Assembly: GCA_021822605.1 (NCBI GenBank)
Contig: JAKAQL010000005.1
Coordinates: forward strand, 1 to 64,000
Reading direction: 5' to 3'
Length of the DNA stretch: 64,000 bases
Source: Actinomycetes bacterium
Lineage (GTDB): Bacteria > Actinomycetota > Acidimicrobiia > Acidimicrobiales > Acidimicrobiaceae
Shown here: positions 1-11,352 of the stretch, in pieces
How the letters are laid out: every line of letters starts with the position of its first letter
Numbering within the stretch: position 1 is the first letter of the stretch
Made by a program: the position numbers and the translations under genes
Notes under the pieces: model-generated
What the model was told of the DNA's origin: nothing
Databases searched by the model: none
The model's input: the letters and a program-made list of their open reading frames with translations, nothing else

Positions 1-226
1 AGACACCGATCTTGACTCCTTTGTCATGATTACGACACCTACCCCCATTCAGAGCCGTGCCTTTGAACTTCTTGGGGTATCTAGCAACCTTGGCTATGTG
101 TAGGCAGGACTAAAATCACAAACACCCAGGTAGACGGTAGCATTGGTCGGGGTCGTGGGGGGAACTTCGGACTAGCGCCCTAAAGCACCGCACGACGCGG
201 AGAGGGCAACCAACAGACATGCCGTG

Positions 227-736
227 CTACTCTTCGGAGAAATCCTCCGGACGTATCGATTTGAGAAAGTCGCGAAACTCCCCCACAATCTCCTCCTGTG
301 CCCCCTCGGTGCCCGAGTCACCCTGCTGGGTATCATCAAACACGGTCCCCTCGGAGTTCATGACCGCATCATCGACGTAGATCGCTGCGCCGGTGCGAAT
401 TGCAAGAGCGACCGAGTCCGACGGACGGGCACTGATGCGATGCTCAATCCCATTCGCGACGACCGTGATCTCCGCGATGTAGGTCCCGTTGCGAACCTCC
501 GTCACCACAACCTGAGAGATTCTGGCATCGAGGGTGTCGAGGAAGATACACGCCAGATCATGGGTCAGTGGTCGAGGCGGATCAACATGAGCGATGGCCA
601 GGTCAATCGCGTTCGCCTCTGGAACTCCAATGAAGATCGGGACTACCCGGTATGGCACGGTCAGCTCCTGGAGCAAGAGCACTGGCGAGTTTGAGCGAAG
701 ATCCACCTTGACGCCTGCAACCTCGACCTCTACCAT
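227..736 (-). CDS. Bifunctional nuclease (DUF151/BFN) family protein
   Basis: ORF 227..787; likely start MVEVEVAGVKVD at 736. BFN-type motifs RPLTHDL...ISARPSDSVALAIRTGAAIYV. Confidence 0.85.
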   Translation of the reverse strand: MVEVEVAGVKVDLRSNSPVLLLQELTVPYRVVPIFIGVPEANAIDLAIAHVDPPRPLTHDLACIFLDTLDARISQVVVTEVRNGTYIAEITVVANGIEHRISARPSDSVALAIRTGAAIYVDDAVMNSEGTVFDDTQQGDSGTEGAQEEIVGEFRDFLKSIRPEDFSEE

Positions 737-877
737 GACTGTTATTCTAGCGGCGATGAGCAGTGTCGTATGGTTGAAACATAGCAAGGACGTTGGCTGA
801 GTAGGCAGCGAGAGGCAGAAACCCTGACTCCAGGTGATACCCCATCATCGATCACACGGCCAGTCCTCTGTGGAGCG

Positions 878-1660
878 TTAACCAAGATGGTTGAGTGCCG
901 AGAGTCCTACCGCTGACGCCAGGGACTGGAGGTGGCTCGTGATCCATGAGAACTCATTCAGCGCCATCACAACACCAAATACGAGTAGCACTAATGCGGA
1001 GCCAATGGTAAGGATTCGCGTGTGCTGTTTCAGGAACCTGAGCGCCCCAATGGCTCGAGAGAAGACAAGCCCAGTCACAAGGAAGGGGACAGCCAGACCT
1101 GCTGAATACGCGAGAAGCAGGAACGCGCCCTTGACGAGCAGCGATTGGGTGGCAGCGATCGCCAACACAGAACCAAGGATGGGACCAATACACGGTGTCC
1201 AGCCAAAAGCGAAGGCCATGCCTGCGACCGGCGCAGCAAATTTCCCGTACCGTTGCAGATGTGGATGAAAACGCCGTTCGACGGCCAGCTGTGGTGCCGA
1301 AAGAAATTGAGTCACCAGTAGAAACAGTGCCATAAGTATGAGAACGCCTCCCCCAATGCGCTCGATTGCGACATGGTCACGGGCGAGTTGTTGGCCCAAC
1401 GCCGACGCTGTGAGTCCAAGTGCAGTAAAAACTACGGTGAAACCGGCCGCAAACAGCAGGGTGGAGGAGGTAACTTTCCGAAGCTGCAGGACGCTGCCCG
1501 AGGCGATCTCGTCTGCATCGAGCCCTGAAACCACCGATAGATAGGCAGGAACCAGAGGCAGAACACACGGAGAGAGGAACGAGATCACTCCTCCGCCGAA
1601 GGCGATCACGTAGCTCCCATCAAGTCCCACAGCCACAGTATAGAGGGGACGCCAAACCAA
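878..1660 (-). CDS. ccdA: Cytochrome c biogenesis protein CcdA-like (DsbD transmembrane family)
   Basis: Multi-TM protein with GGGVISFLSPCVLPLVPAYLS and FAFGWTPCIGPILGSVL motifs typical of CcdA. Confidence 0.9.
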   Translation of the reverse strand: MVWRPLYTVAVGLDGSYVIAFGGGVISFLSPCVLPLVPAYLSVVSGLDADEIASGSVLQLRKVTSSTLLFAAGFTVVFTALGLTASALGQQLARDHVAIERIGGGVLILMALFLLVTQFLSAPQLAVERRFHPHLQRYGKFAAPVAGMAFAFGWTPCIGPILGSVLAIAATQSLLVKGAFLLLAYSAGLAVPFLVTGLVFSRAIGALRFLKQHTRILTIGSALVLLVFGVVMALNEFSWITSHLQSLASAVGLSALNHLG

Positions 1661-1810
1661 CAGTGGTCATCGGATGGAGCATGGCTCTCAGTTCGCCAAC
1701 AAGGAACAACACTGGCTAACTGACCGAGTCTGAGCATTGCGGACTGGACTACTGTGAGTCGTGTTGGAGTACAGGGAGTGAATGCTCTAGCATGAGAGCG
1801 AGGAGGTTCG

Positions 1811-2878
1811 GTGGATACTTTTCACTATCTAGGGTTGCTGACCGCGTGGTCGCTCAGCCCATTCTCGATCGCGGTGCTATTCGTGCTCATTGCCCTCACA
1901 TCTTGGTACCTCGATGGTGTACTCAAAGTGCGGTCAAAGGGCAGGGAGTGGTCGAACGCTCGCGTCTTCGCCTTTGTCGGCGGTGCTTTCGCAATCGAGT
2001 ATGCGCTCGGTGGACCGGTGTCGGTGTACGTGATGCACTACTTCACCGCCCACATCGCTCAACACCTTCTACTCATGATCGTGGCACCTGGCCTACTTTC
2101 ACTCGCAGCGCCAGTGACGTTGGCCCTACAGACCTCACGGAAACGTGCTCGCCGACTCATCGATGGCTTCCTGCACTCGCACTTCCTACACTTCATCACC
2201 TTCCCGCTCGTGGTGTTCATACTCTATTACGGTGTTATGTGGTGGTTCTTCACCTCGACCGCTGTTGGCTTCGCGATGGCACACATGTGGCTGATGGATA
2301 TCTTGAACGTCATGTTTTTCGCAGGAGGCGTCCTCTTCTGGTGGCCGATTATTGGCAAGGATACAATCCTGCACTGGCGTCTTGGCTTCGGTGGCAGAAT
2401 TTTTTCGCTCGCCATCGGAATACCCTTTGAGACGTTTCTCGGAATCACGATCAGCTCGAACAGAGTTTCACTCGCTCCGACTATCTACTCGCTGGGCGAT
2501 TGGCATGCAGGGGGACAGGTCCTTTGGGGTGCTGGCGAGGCCATGACAACGATTGGTCTCGCGATCGTGATCGGAAGCTGGATCGCCTCTGAGGATAGGG
2601 CGCATCGAAGGATGAATGCCAGCAGTGATGCCTTCCCCTTGTCAACACGCGGCGAGGGAATGCCCAAAGAGTACTACTGGGCGCAACAGACACTCTCGCG
2701 CACTCCAGTCGACTCTCCAATGCACCAAGAGGCATTAACCGTGCTGAAGCAGATCGAACGCGAACAGGTCAAGAAGCGGGAGAAGGTGGCCACCCCGGTG
2801 CACCAAGATCCTGGGGATAACTCCCTGGATGGACCCGAAAGCGAGCTGACTAACCAAGACAGTGCTCATTCCAACTGA
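1811..2878 (+). CDS. Cytochrome c oxidase assembly protein, CtaG (caa3_CtaG) family
   Basis: Polytopic protein with HYFTAHIAQHLLLMIVAPGLLSLAAP, characteristic of caa3-type CtaG; GTG start. Confidence 0.85.
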   Translation: MDTFHYLGLLTAWSLSPFSIAVLFVLIALTSWYLDGVLKVRSKGREWSNARVFAFVGGAFAIEYALGGPVSVYVMHYFTAHIAQHLLLMIVAPGLLSLAAPVTLALQTSRKRARRLIDGFLHSHFLHFITFPLVVFILYYGVMWWFFTSTAVGFAMAHMWLMDILNVMFFAGGVLFWWPIIGKDTILHWRLGFGGRIFSLAIGIPFETFLGITISSNRVSLAPTIYSLGDWHAGGQVLWGAGEAMTTIGLAIVIGSWIASEDRAHRRMNASSDAFPLSTRGEGMPKEYYWAQQTLSRTPVDSPMHQEALTVLKQIEREQVKKREKVATPVHQDPGDNSLDGPESELTNQDSAHSN

Positions 2879-2926
2879 GTTTGCATCAGCTCTTCGTAGG
2901 CGTGGATTGCCCGGGAGGTGATTCGA

Positions 2927-3883
2927 CTACTTTCCAGCGCGGGGGTGAAAGGTTTTATAGACCTTCGTTAGGTGCGCGACAGAAACCTTGGTGTAAATCT
3001 CGGTCGTCGCAATGGAGGAATGGCCAAGAAGCTCTTGAACCACCCGCAGATCGGCACCAGCCTCTACCAGGTGAGTCGCGCAAGTATGCCGCAGCGTATG
3101 GGGCGAGAACTTATCGCCAAGGCCTACGGCCCGAGCACGGTGCTTAAGTGCATACCAAGCGCCTTGACGGGTAAGGCGAACCCCGCGACGATTGACAAAC
3201 ACTGCCCTTTCATCGTGCCGAACCCCAATGAGTTCTCGTCGACCCTGGGCAAGGTAGCGGGTCAGGTGGTCTGCCGCAATCGGCGGTACCGGGACCAGTC
3301 TCTCCTTCGAACCCTTCCCGGAGACAGTAAGCCAAAATGAGTCCTCACGGAGATCCTCTAGGTCAAGTGTGATAAGCTCCGAGATACGCATGCCTGATGC
3401 ATAGAGCACTTCAAGCATTGCTCTATCCCTTGATCCCAGTGAGTCCTCCGACTTGACGCTATCGAGCAGCATCTCCGTCTCGGGAATCGAGAGTGCCTTT
3501 GGTAGCGACGGTATCATCGTATGCAGCCGAATCCCTTCTGTCGGATCCTGCAAGAGATAGTCGGTACTGATGAGGTAGCCATAGAAACCACGAATGGCAG
3601 ACGCGGCCCGCGCAGCACTGCGAGCGGACGTAGCCAGCCGGTACGCAGTCAAGAAGTTCTCGATGTCGAGATGGCGCGCGGCGAGGACGTCGGTATTCGT
3701 CGCGGCCAGGTTGCCGAGGAGCCGACGCAGGTCAGCACGATAAGCCAAAATAGTGAGTTCGCTACGCTCCTGCACCACGGCAAGAAAAACCAGAAACTCG
3801 TCGACGAGTGACGCGCCTGGCAGCTCAGCTAAGTCGTCCACGAACCTCAGGTGAGTCAACATAGGCCGCCAGCTCCTCCACAT
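2927..3883 (-). CDS. xerD: Site-specific tyrosine recombinase XerD-like
   Basis: Core tyrosine recombinase motifs: YASGMRISELITLDLEDL, HTLRHTCATHLVEAGADLRVVQELLGHSSIATTEIYTKV. Start uncertain (3883 or 3862). Confidence 0.9.
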   Translation of the reverse strand: MWRSWRPMLTHLRFVDDLAELPGASLVDEFLVFLAVVQERSELTILAYRADLRRLLGNLAATNTDVLAARHLDIENFLTAYRLATSARSAARAASAIRGFYGYLISTDYLLQDPTEGIRLHTMIPSLPKALSIPETEMLLDSVKSEDSLGSRDRAMLEVLYASGMRISELITLDLEDLREDSFWLTVSGKGSKERLVPVPPIAADHLTRYLAQGRRELIGVRHDERAVFVNRRGVRLTRQGAWYALKHRARAVGLGDKFSPHTLRHTCATHLVEAGADLRVVQELLGHSSIATTEIYTKVSVAHLTKVYKTFHPRAGK

Positions 3884-4436
3884 GATGCATCAGGTAGAGT
3901 TTGGCCAACGCGATACCAATGATCGACTTGCCATCGTTGAGTCCCACAAGGGCTGAGAAGTCATCGATCGCTCCAATGGAGATCGTCCGTACCTCCATAT
4001 CCGCCTCTTCTGCCGATTGTGGCGCCTGCGGTGCCTCCGATAGGCCCAACGCGAGCACCACATGAGTCAACTCATCCGTAAAACCGGGTGAGTTGAGAAA
4101 GGAGCCAACCAATGATAGGTGCTGTGCCTGCAGTCCGCATTCCTCCTGGAGCTCTCTTTGTGCTGTGACAAGAAGATCCTCGTCTGGGACATCGCGCTTA
4201 CCCGCAGGTAGCTCAACAATATAGGTCTCAACAGCCGGTCGGAATTGACGAACGACCACCACCCGCGATCTATCCATGATAGGAACAATCACTACAGCAC
4301 CAGGGTGCTGTACGATGGTGCGTCGATAGACATCATCACCGTTGCGAAACGATTTTTCGACCATTGTGAGAAAGCCGTTCGTCGCCAAAGCCCTCTCGTC
4401 GGTCTTAGCGAAGGCCATCTCAATGCTCCTTAGCAA
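3825..4436 (-). CDS. NUDIX hydrolase (ADP-ribose pyrophosphatase type)
   Basis: Nudix box variant [30 protein letters not shown]; adjacent to pyrG. Confidence 0.88.
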   Translation of the reverse strand: MLRSIEMAFAKTDERALATNGFLTMVEKSFRNGDDVYRRTIVQHPGAVVIVPIMDRSRVVVVRQFRPAVETYIVELPAGKRDVPDEDLLVTAQRELQEECGLQAQHLSLVGSFLNSPGFTDELTHVVLALGLSEAPQAPQSAEEADMEVRTISIGAIDDFSALVGLNDGKSIIGIALAKLYLMHHVEELAAYVDSPEVRGRLS

Positions 4437-6027
4437 ACTCGAGCGCTGCGCCTATCAGGCCAACGAAGAGCGGATGTGCTCGATTGGGGCGTGACTGAAA
4501 TTCAGGATGCGCCTGCGTCCCAACCCAAAACGGATGCCCTGGTAGTTCGATAAATTCTACCAGGCGCCCGTCAGGAGAGAAGCCTGATAGATTGAGTCCT
4601 GCACTCTGCAGCCGACCATGGAAGCGCTGGTTAACCTCAAATCGATGGCGATGCCGCTCGTAGACCACTTCAGCATTGTAGAGTCCGTGCACTAACGATC
4701 CAGGCTCAAGACGAGCGGGGTAGGTTCCTAGTCGCATCGTGCCCCCGAGGTCGGTGAGATCTCGTTGGTCATCCATAAGATCGATCACTGGATAGGTAGT
4801 CCCCCTGTCGAACTCCGTCGAGTGGGCATCGGGCATATCACCTAGGTGCCGCGCGATCTCCACCACCATCACCTGGAGACCAAGGCAGATCCCAAGGCAA
4901 GGAATCCCTCGCTCACGAGTGACCATCGCAGCGCTGATCTTACCTTCGATTCCTCGCGGACCAAAACCCCCCGGGATCACGACTCCATCGACACCGTCAA
5001 AGAATGAATCCGCCATCATCGGGGTCACCTCTTCGGCAGAGATCCATTCCACGAACACCTTGGCATCATGTCGAAGCCCCCCATGCCTGAGGGCTTCGAC
5101 CACTGAGAGATAAGCGTCTGCGTGGTCGACATACTTTCCGATGATCCCAATGCGAACATCGCGAAGCGGTGAGGATGACCGGCGAGCAAGATCGCTCCAC
5201 TCCCCAAGCTCCGGTTCCGCCAAGCCATCCAAATGAAGGAGCTCGACGATATAGTCGTCGAGCTCCTGATCGTGGAGGACCAGGGGAACCGCCAGCAGGT
5301 TATCGGTATCGATCGCCGTCACAACCCCCCGCACGGGGACATCGCAGAACATAGAGATCTTCTGGCGGACAGCCGCTGACATGGGGCGATCTGAACGGCA
5401 GACGATGATATCCGGCTGAATCCCACGAGAGCGGAGTTCTGCCACCGAGTGTTGTGTCGGTTTCGTCTTCTCCTCCTGGGAGGGGCCAATGTGCGGGACA
5501 AGCGTGAGGTGCACAAAACACGCATGGTCGCGCCCGATCTCATTGCGCAACTGACGAATCGCTTCAAGGAAGGGAAGAATCTCGATGTCACCAACGGTGC
5601 CACCGATCTCGGTAATCACCACATCGATATCGTCGGTAGCGAGCGCTCCAATTCTTGTTTTGATCTCATCAGTGATATGAGGGATCACCTGGACAGTCTT
5701 ACCCAGATAGTCACCGTGGCGCTCCCGTTCTATCACCGTCTTATAGATGGCACCCGTCGTCACCGACGAACCTCGACGAAGTTGTACATCGACGAAGCGC
5801 TCGTAGTGTCCAAGGTCTAGATCCGTCTCTGCACCATCGGCGGTCACGAAGACCTCACCATGCTCGAAAGGGTTCATAGTGCCAGGATCTACGTTGATAT
5901 AGGGATCGAGCTTCTGCATCGTCACGCGCAGGCCGCGGGCCTTTAAGAGACGTCCAATCGACGATGCGGTAATACCCTTACCTAGCGAACTTGCGACACC
6001 ACCAGTGACGAAAATATGCTTTGTCAA
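4420..6027 (-). CDS. pyrG: CTP synthase
   Basis: [32 protein letters not shown] plus GATase motif [12 protein letters not shown]. Confidence 0.98.
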   Translation of the reverse strand: MTKHIFVTGGVASSLGKGITASSIGRLLKARGLRVTMQKLDPYINVDPGTMNPFEHGEVFVTADGAETDLDLGHYERFVDVQLRRGSSVTTGAIYKTVIERERHGDYLGKTVQVIPHITDEIKTRIGALATDDIDVVITEIGGTVGDIEILPFLEAIRQLRNEIGRDHACFVHLTLVPHIGPSQEEKTKPTQHSVAELRSRGIQPDIIVCRSDRPMSAAVRQKISMFCDVPVRGVVTAIDTDNLLAVPLVLHDQELDDYIVELLHLDGLAEPELGEWSDLARRSSSPLRDVRIGIIGKYVDHADAYLSVVEALRHGGLRHDAKVFVEWISAEEVTPMMADSFFDGVDGVVIPGGFGPRGIEGKISAAMVTRERGIPCLGICLGLQVMVVEIARHLGDMPDAHSTEFDRGTTYPVIDLMDDQRDLTDLGGTMRLGTYPARLEPGSLVHGLYNAEVVYERHRHRFEVNQRFHGRLQSAGLNLSGFSPDGRLVEFIELPGHPFWVGTQAHPEFQSRPNRAHPLFVGLIGAALEFAKEH

Positions 6028-6044
6028 CCCCGCTCCCTTCTGGT

Positions 6045-7628
6045 TCAGTATACGTTAGATCCGCCTACAAATCGTGCGATCAGGTCCCTGGCGTGCTCAA
6101 GCGCTTGGGGCGAGTCAGCATGACCAGAAAGCATGCGAGCGATCTCTTGTACCCTCTGGGGACCACTCACCTCTTCGAGCGAGGTGCTCACGCGATCCGA
6201 GGTGGTCACCTTGGTGACCACGATGTGCTGATTCGCTGCCGCCGCGATCTGAGCAAGATGGGTCACGACCAGCACTTGGTGATCCGAAGCCATGGAGCGA
6301 AGAACCTCGGCGATGCGAAGACCCGTGGCACCTCCAATGCCGGCATCGATCTCATCGAAGACGAGAGTTGGTGTCGACGCGCCAGCTATCCGTGCGATGG
6401 CGAGCATGAGCCTTGAGAGCTCGCCGCCTGAGGCGACTTTGCTGAGAGACATCGGTGGGACTCCGGGGTTTGCGGTGAAAAGAAAGGTTGGGAGAATACC
6501 GTCGGAGTCCTCGAAACGGATCTCGAATCGTGCGCTCGCCAAGGCAACCTCGGCTAACAACATCTTGACCTGGCGCATCAGCTCAGCTGCAGCTTGGTGG
6601 CGCAGGAGCCGAAGATGGGTCAGTGCCTCCTCGATCCGGGGAGCAAGAGATGCCAGTTGCGCAACGATCGCTGCCTCAGAGTGCGCCGAATCGTTCAGCA
6701 GGGAGTACTCGATCGCGAGCTCAGAGGCATGATGCAAAACGTCTTCCAAGGTACCACCAAAGCGGCGCTTCATTGCGACGAGTACTCCAAGTCGCTCCTC
6801 CAACTCCGCAAGACCCACTGGATCCTCTACCTCACCCTCAAGAGTATCACGGGCTTCACGGGCAAGGTCATCGACTTCATCGAGAAGAGCATCGAGACGG
6901 CCTCCGATGGTAGGTATCACCTCTTTAACCTTATTGGTGAGGGTTCCGAGCTGCTCGGTCAAGCCTCCGTCCCCTACGAGGAGGTCGTGCAGAGATGAGA
7001 GTAACTGCTGTCGATCACGCGTCGAGGCGAGTCGAGCGATCTCACGTTCAACCTTGCTATCCTCGGCGGGATCCTCAAGCTTGGCATCTCGAAGTATACC
7101 CAGTTCATAGTCGAGAAATTCGAGCCGACGCAGACGATCGGCGCTACGCACGCGTAGCTCCGCAAGTTCCGCTTCAAGTCGCGTTGACTTGGCTCGGAGC
7201 TCCCGGAGTTCGCTATCGTCGATGTTGCCAAAGCGATCGATAATGTGAAGCTGCGCCAGCGGTTGGGTCAGGGTAGCCGCCAGGTGTTGACCGAAGATCT
7301 CAACTTCGTGACCAGTTCGCTCGCTCAATTCCCCTAGCGTTACCGCCTCTCGGTCGATCCGGACTCGATTTCTCCCAGTCATCGTCAGCTCGCGCCGCAG
7401 GAGTACGTGGTCGTCGCGCTCGGTCAGCTGCGCCGCAACGCGGGCGCTCTCACCATAGGGGCCGATCAACTCAGGCGAGCCCCGTGCCCCCAACAAGAGA
7501 CCGAGTGCGGTCGTAAGAAGGGTTTTCCCAGCTCCTGTCTCACCGGTGATAACCACTAGTCCAGCATCGAACTCAAGTTCAGCGTACTCGATCACCCCTA
7601 AATTTTCGACGATAAGAGAATCAAGCAT
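6045..7628 (-). CDS. recN: DNA repair protein RecN
   Basis: ORF 6045..7712; likely start [18 protein letters not shown] at 7628. [12 protein letters not shown] Walker [15 protein letters not shown] signature and [10 protein letters not shown] Walker B. Confidence 0.95.
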   Translation of the reverse strand: MLDSLIVENLGVIEYAELEFDAGLVVITGETGAGKTLLTTALGLLLGARGSPELIGPYGESARVAAQLTERDDHVLLRRELTMTGRNRVRIDREAVTLGELSERTGHEVEIFGQHLAATLTQPLAQLHIIDRFGNIDDSELRELRAKSTRLEAELAELRVRSADRLRRLEFLDYELGILRDAKLEDPAEDSKVEREIARLASTRDRQQLLSSLHDLLVGDGGLTEQLGTLTNKVKEVIPTIGGRLDALLDEVDDLAREARDTLEGEVEDPVGLAELEERLGVLVAMKRRFGGTLEDVLHHASELAIEYSLLNDSAHSEAAIVAQLASLAPRIEEALTHLRLLRHQAAAELMRQVKMLLAEVALASARFEIRFEDSDGILPTFLFTANPGVPPMSLSKVASGGELSRLMLAIARIAGASTPTLVFDEIDAGIGGATGLRIAEVLRSMASDHQVLVVTHLAQIAAAANQHIVVTKVTTSDRVSTSLEEVSGPQRVQEIARMLSGHADSPQALEHARDLIARFVGGSNVY

Positions 7629-8514
7629 TACGAGGCTCCGGGGTGGCGGTTTCGGTGTGGTTAAGTCGAAACTTACGCTTGACAATGTCGTAGAAGGGCA
7701 CATCCACAACACGGATCAGCTGTACCGGAGCGGGATGAGCAACGATGGACACGGTCTCAGGAGGCGAGAGCGAGTGGACAACTTGGCCATCGACCATCAC
7801 CGATGCATTCGGCCCCTGTCCGAGATGGAAATCGATGGTCTGATCGACATCGAGTACGAGCGACCGATCAAAGAGCATGTGAGGCGAGAGTGGCGTGAGG
7901 ATGAAGGCACGCAAGCTTGGAGCAACAATTGGGCCTCGAGCCGAGAGGTTGTAGGCGGTCGATCCAGTTGGCGTTGCGATAATGAGGCCATCTGCTTCGT
8001 AGCGTAAGAACTTTTTACCTCCAAGGCTAACGTCACCACGGATGACATGGCCAGAGACCTCTCGCTCGACGACTACTTCATTGAAGGAGATAACCTGGCG
8101 CTCCTCACCAGCAACACGGAACCGCGCACAGAGCGCGAGTCGCTCCTCAACGGTGAACTCCCCCGCCACGATCGACGCCAATGCGTCTATCATGTCACTC
8201 GGTTCGACCTCGGTGAGGTACCCCAGCTGGCCAAGGTTGATGCCCAGCGCGGGAACCCTCTGCCGGTGCGCATAGGCCATTGCCCGCAACATCGTGCCAT
8301 CCCCCCCGATACTGACGACCGCATCAACGCTTGGCTCATAGGCAGGCAGTTGTCGCAACTCCTTCTCGTCGGACGCGAGGGTCACCGGATCGGTCGCCAA
8401 GAGTTGCACACTCTCGCAACCATGCGCCTGCAGATAGCTCCTGGCCTCGAGATAGAGGCTGCTACTCTCGACATGGGCTGGGTGTAGCACAAATCCCAAG
8501 GTCATCATTGCCAA
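7621..8514 (-). CDS. nadK: NAD kinase
   Basis: VVSIGGDGTMLRAM, LGINLGQLGYLTEVEPSD, ADGLIIATPTGSTAYNLSARGPIV. Its stop overlaps the recN start (ATGCTTGA). Confidence 0.95.
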   Translation of the reverse strand: MAMMTLGFVLHPAHVESSSLYLEARSYLQAHGCESVQLLATDPVTLASDEKELRQLPAYEPSVDAVVSIGGDGTMLRAMAYAHRQRVPALGINLGQLGYLTEVEPSDMIDALASIVAGEFTVEERLALCARFRVAGEERQVISFNEVVVEREVSGHVIRGDVSLGGKKFLRYEADGLIIATPTGSTAYNLSARGPIVAPSLRAFILTPLSPHMLFDRSLVLDVDQTIDFHLGQGPNASVMVDGQVVHSLSPPETVSIVAHPAPVQLIRVVDVPFYDIVKRKFRLNHTETATPEPRNA

Positions 8515-8520
8515 GAGAGC

Positions 8521-9312
8521 CTAGTTCCTCGTCAGCACAGCAGTGATAAGGTCCTTAGCTGTTGGACTCGGTTGCGGGCCTTGAGCTGCTGCATAGGCGA
8601 AATATTCCTGGTTTCCCTTTGAGCCCTTTCGCCTCGATGGTACCAGCTGGGTGCAGAACAGGCCTCGTTCGCTCAGACCCAGGAGCGTCCTAGTCAATAC
8701 CTCTTCGTGGATGCCTAGATCTTTGATCACCCCTTTGAACCTTGAGGCGATCTGGCGATCAACCTCAAACTGCGGTTTAATAAGGAGCAGCAACTCCGTG
8801 GTTGGACCTGAGAGCGACCGCAGGGCATCAGCGATCTTCTGGATTGACACAAAAGAAACGTCGACGCTCACGAGGTCTGGAGGAGTCGCGGAAGGCCACG
8901 AAAAAGTACGGATATCGGTCTGCTCGTAGACGCTGACCCTTGCGTCCGCACGGAGCGTCGCATCAAGCTGAGCGGTGCCCACGTCAACGGCTACCACCGA
9001 TGCCGCACCACCGTCGAGCAACGCCTTGACAAACCCCCCCGTTGACGCCCCAACATCAAGACAGGTCTTGTCCACCACGCTGACACCAAGGTCCTGGAGG
9101 GCTCCGTGGAGCTTATCGTAACCACGAGGGTGCCAGGCCGATGACCCGAGCACCTCGATGGCGTCCATGGGTGCGACGAGCCTCGATCCTTTGGTGGCGA
9201 GGGAGCCATTGACAAGAATCAGCCCATCTCCGATGAGGAGATCGGCTTGAGCCCGCGACCGCGCCATCCCCCGACGCTGCAGAACAAGGTCAAGACGTTG
9301 TCGAGTCGTCAC
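8521..9312 (-). CDS. tlyA: TlyA family RNA methyltransferase (S4 domain + FtsJ-like)
   Basis: N-terminal S4 domain RLDLVLQRRGMARSRAQADLLI; SAM motif CLDVGASTGGFVKALLDGGA; upstream of nadK. Confidence 0.93.
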   Translation of the reverse strand: MTTRQRLDLVLQRRGMARSRAQADLLIGDGLILVNGSLATKGSRLVAPMDAIEVLGSSAWHPRGYDKLHGALQDLGVSVVDKTCLDVGASTGGFVKALLDGGAASVVAVDVGTAQLDATLRADARVSVYEQTDIRTFSWPSATPPDLVSVDVSFVSIQKIADALRSLSGPTTELLLLIKPQFEVDRQIASRFKGVIKDLGIHEEVLTRTLLGLSERGLFCTQLVPSRRKGSKGNQEYFAYAAAQGPQPSPTAKDLITAVLTRN

Positions 9313-9369
9313 AGTTGTCTCCAGTCATGCCTATCAAACCATGACCCTCTCACTCGGTCCGTTCCACGG

Positions 9370-9397
9370 CTCTCTCACCCAGCCTCTCTCACCCAGC
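9370..9397. repeat. 14 bp perfect tandem duplication (CTCTCTCACCCAGC x2)
   Basis: Direct reading; lies between divergent tlyA and the enoyl-CoA hydratase gene. Confidence 0.95.
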
Positions 9398-9479
9398 CTC
9401 CCTGATCAGGAGTGTATCGCCTCTGCGACCTTGCTCGCAACCTATTGAACGTGTAGAATGCGGTCAAAAGGGGGTACCA

Positions 9480-10262
9480 ATGACCAGTGAACCACGTCAT
9501 CATGTCACCGTCGAGCCTGTGGGTGATTTTACCGTCATCACCATGAATCGACCATCGAAGCGTAATGCGCTCTCGCTCTCTCACATGCAGGAGCTGATGG
9601 ATGCCTTCGAGGAGGCCCGCGAAGCCGACACTCGCGGTGTTGTGCTCGCGGGCAATGGACCAGTCTTCTCGGCGGGCCACGACTTCTCCGAGATGGCAGG
9701 TCAGGACTATGCCTACATGCAGCAACTGCTGGAGACGTGCACTCAGCTCATGCTCACGATCATCAGCATGCCCCAACCGGTGGTAGCTCGTGTACACGGA
9801 CTGGCCACGGCGGCGGGCGCCCAACTTGTGGCTACCTGCGATCTTGCAGTCGCCTCATCGAATGCCGGCTTTGCCGCTCCTGGTGGCAAAGGTGGATGGT
9901 TCTGCCACACTCCGATGGTGGCGATCGGTCACGCGATAGGCCGTAAACGCGCTGCTGAAATGGCATTGACGGGCGATACCATCGATGCAGAGACTGCCCT
10001 GTCGTGGGGCTTGATCAACCGAGTGGTTGAACCAGACGAGCTGGAGCAGGCCACCTTTGACCTGCTCGATCGTGCGAGCCGAGGATCGCGTTACTCGAAG
10101 GCCCTCGGAAAGAGCACGCTGTACCGGCAACTCGATCTCCCCGTTGTCGATGCCTACTCGGTCGCCATCGCAGCCATGGCAGGTGCCTCTCAGACCCACG
10201 ACGCACAGGAGGGGATGGCCTCCTTTCTTGAGAAGCGCCCTCCAAAGTGGACACACCGTTAG
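9480..10262 (+). CDS. Enoyl-CoA hydratase/isomerase family protein
   Basis: Crotonase fold: ITMNRPSKRNALSLSHMQEL, GNGPVFSAGHDFSEM, VHGLATAAGAQLVATCDLAVAS. Confidence 0.92.
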   Translation: MTSEPRHHVTVEPVGDFTVITMNRPSKRNALSLSHMQELMDAFEEAREADTRGVVLAGNGPVFSAGHDFSEMAGQDYAYMQQLLETCTQLMLTIISMPQPVVARVHGLATAAGAQLVATCDLAVASSNAGFAAPGGKGGWFCHTPMVAIGHAIGRKRAAEMALTGDTIDAETALSWGLINRVVEPDELEQATFDLLDRASRGSRYSKALGKSTLYRQLDLPVVDAYSVAIAAMAGASQTHDAQEGMASFLEKRPPKWTHR

Positions 10263-10614
10263 TCGAACAGTGAGGTCCCCTCGCGTACGGCTGTCTCGTC
10301 CGCCCCGATCACCACGCAGGTGGTCCGCCGCCATGATACGATGAACTTCTGAGGCGAGTCGGCCATGTCGGGGAGCGGCTCCCCTACCTGGATCGGTCGA
10401 TGTCACAGGAAAGCCCTTACCCCCAGCAACCATCAAGTAGCCAGCCCAGCTGGCTCCTTCGGAGGACGATTATTGCCTATGCCGGTTCTGAGAGCATGAG
10501 CCGGCGATGCGACGCCTCCTCCTTTGGCTGGCCCATCGACCGCAACTTCTCATCTAGGCTCTCTTGTGGAGCTACGACGAGTACGAATCCTTTCACCAAC
10601 CTTGCGCACCGTAG

Positions 10615-11325
10615 TTGGTCGATCGGACGACCTGGCTTGACCTCAGCGAGCTCGAAAATTCTCCTCGACCAGCGACACCGCATTCCGTTGCTGATTATCG
10701 TGATAGAGTGACTGAACCCTCTATCCAGAGGCATTACCTCTACCGGCCCTTCACGAGCTGGGACCAACGCCTGATCGACGAACTGGCGCAAACCCATGGT
10801 AGATGGCCGCGATTCGATCGTTTGGCGACCTACCTGGCGGGAAATGCTCCGGAGGTCTACGCCCTTGGGTACGTCGCCGCCTGGTATGCGCTTACACCCG
10901 AGGATCTGGAGACGCGGACGATGATCGTCCGTTCGGTCCTCGCTGGCGCTGCAGGCGTCATCGGCGCCCGTATCATCGCACAGACAGCTCCGCGTACGCG
11001 CCCGTTTGCTGTCGCAAGTGCAGCGATTACCGGTCTGATCGACCACCATCCATCGCACTCATTCCCCTCCACCCATTCTGCGGGATCTGTCGGTTTTGTC
11101 GTGGGGCTGGGTGCCCACCCATCTGGCTTGGCGCTGTTGTTTCGTCCGCTTACCCTCGGAGTACTTGCCTCGCGAATCTACTCGGGAGTGCACTGGCCAA
11201 GCGATGTCGCTGCTGGCACTCTCGTAGGTGTGAGTGCCGCAGCGTGGCTGAGAAGACCGTCTCATCGACGATGGCAGCGGTGGCTGGCCAAGCAGATCAC
11301 CAGTCTGACGCCTTGGCTCGCCTGA
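10615..11325 (+). CDS. PAP2 superfamily phosphatase, membrane-associated
   Basis: RTRPF...PSHSFPSTHSAGSV...SRIYSGVHWPSDVAAG motif triad; start uncertain. Confidence 0.8.
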   Translation: MVDRTTWLDLSELENSPRPATPHSVADYRDRVTEPSIQRHYLYRPFTSWDQRLIDELAQTHGRWPRFDRLATYLAGNAPEVYALGYVAAWYALTPEDLETRTMIVRSVLAGAAGVIGARIIAQTAPRTRPFAVASAAITGLIDHHPSHSFPSTHSAGSVGFVVGLGAHPSGLALLFRPLTLGVLASRIYSGVHWPSDVAAGTLVGVSAAAWLRRPSHRRWQRWLAKQITSLTPWLA

Positions 11326-11352
11326 TCGCAATGAACAGTAGATGACATCCAC

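Noticed and set aside
1-226. Left edge of the window as part of a gene
   Set aside because: No open frame or recognisable RNA feature in the available 226 bases.
2927-3883. XerD-like recombinase as the integrase of a mobile element
   Set aside because: Embedded in the conserved pyrG/NUDIX/recN/tlyA housekeeping block; best read as chromosomal XerD.
10477-11058. 193 aa minus-strand ORF overlapping the PAP2 gene; its C-terminal part looks somewhat protein-like
   Set aside because: Most of it is antisense to the PAP2 phosphatase and no family could be recognised.
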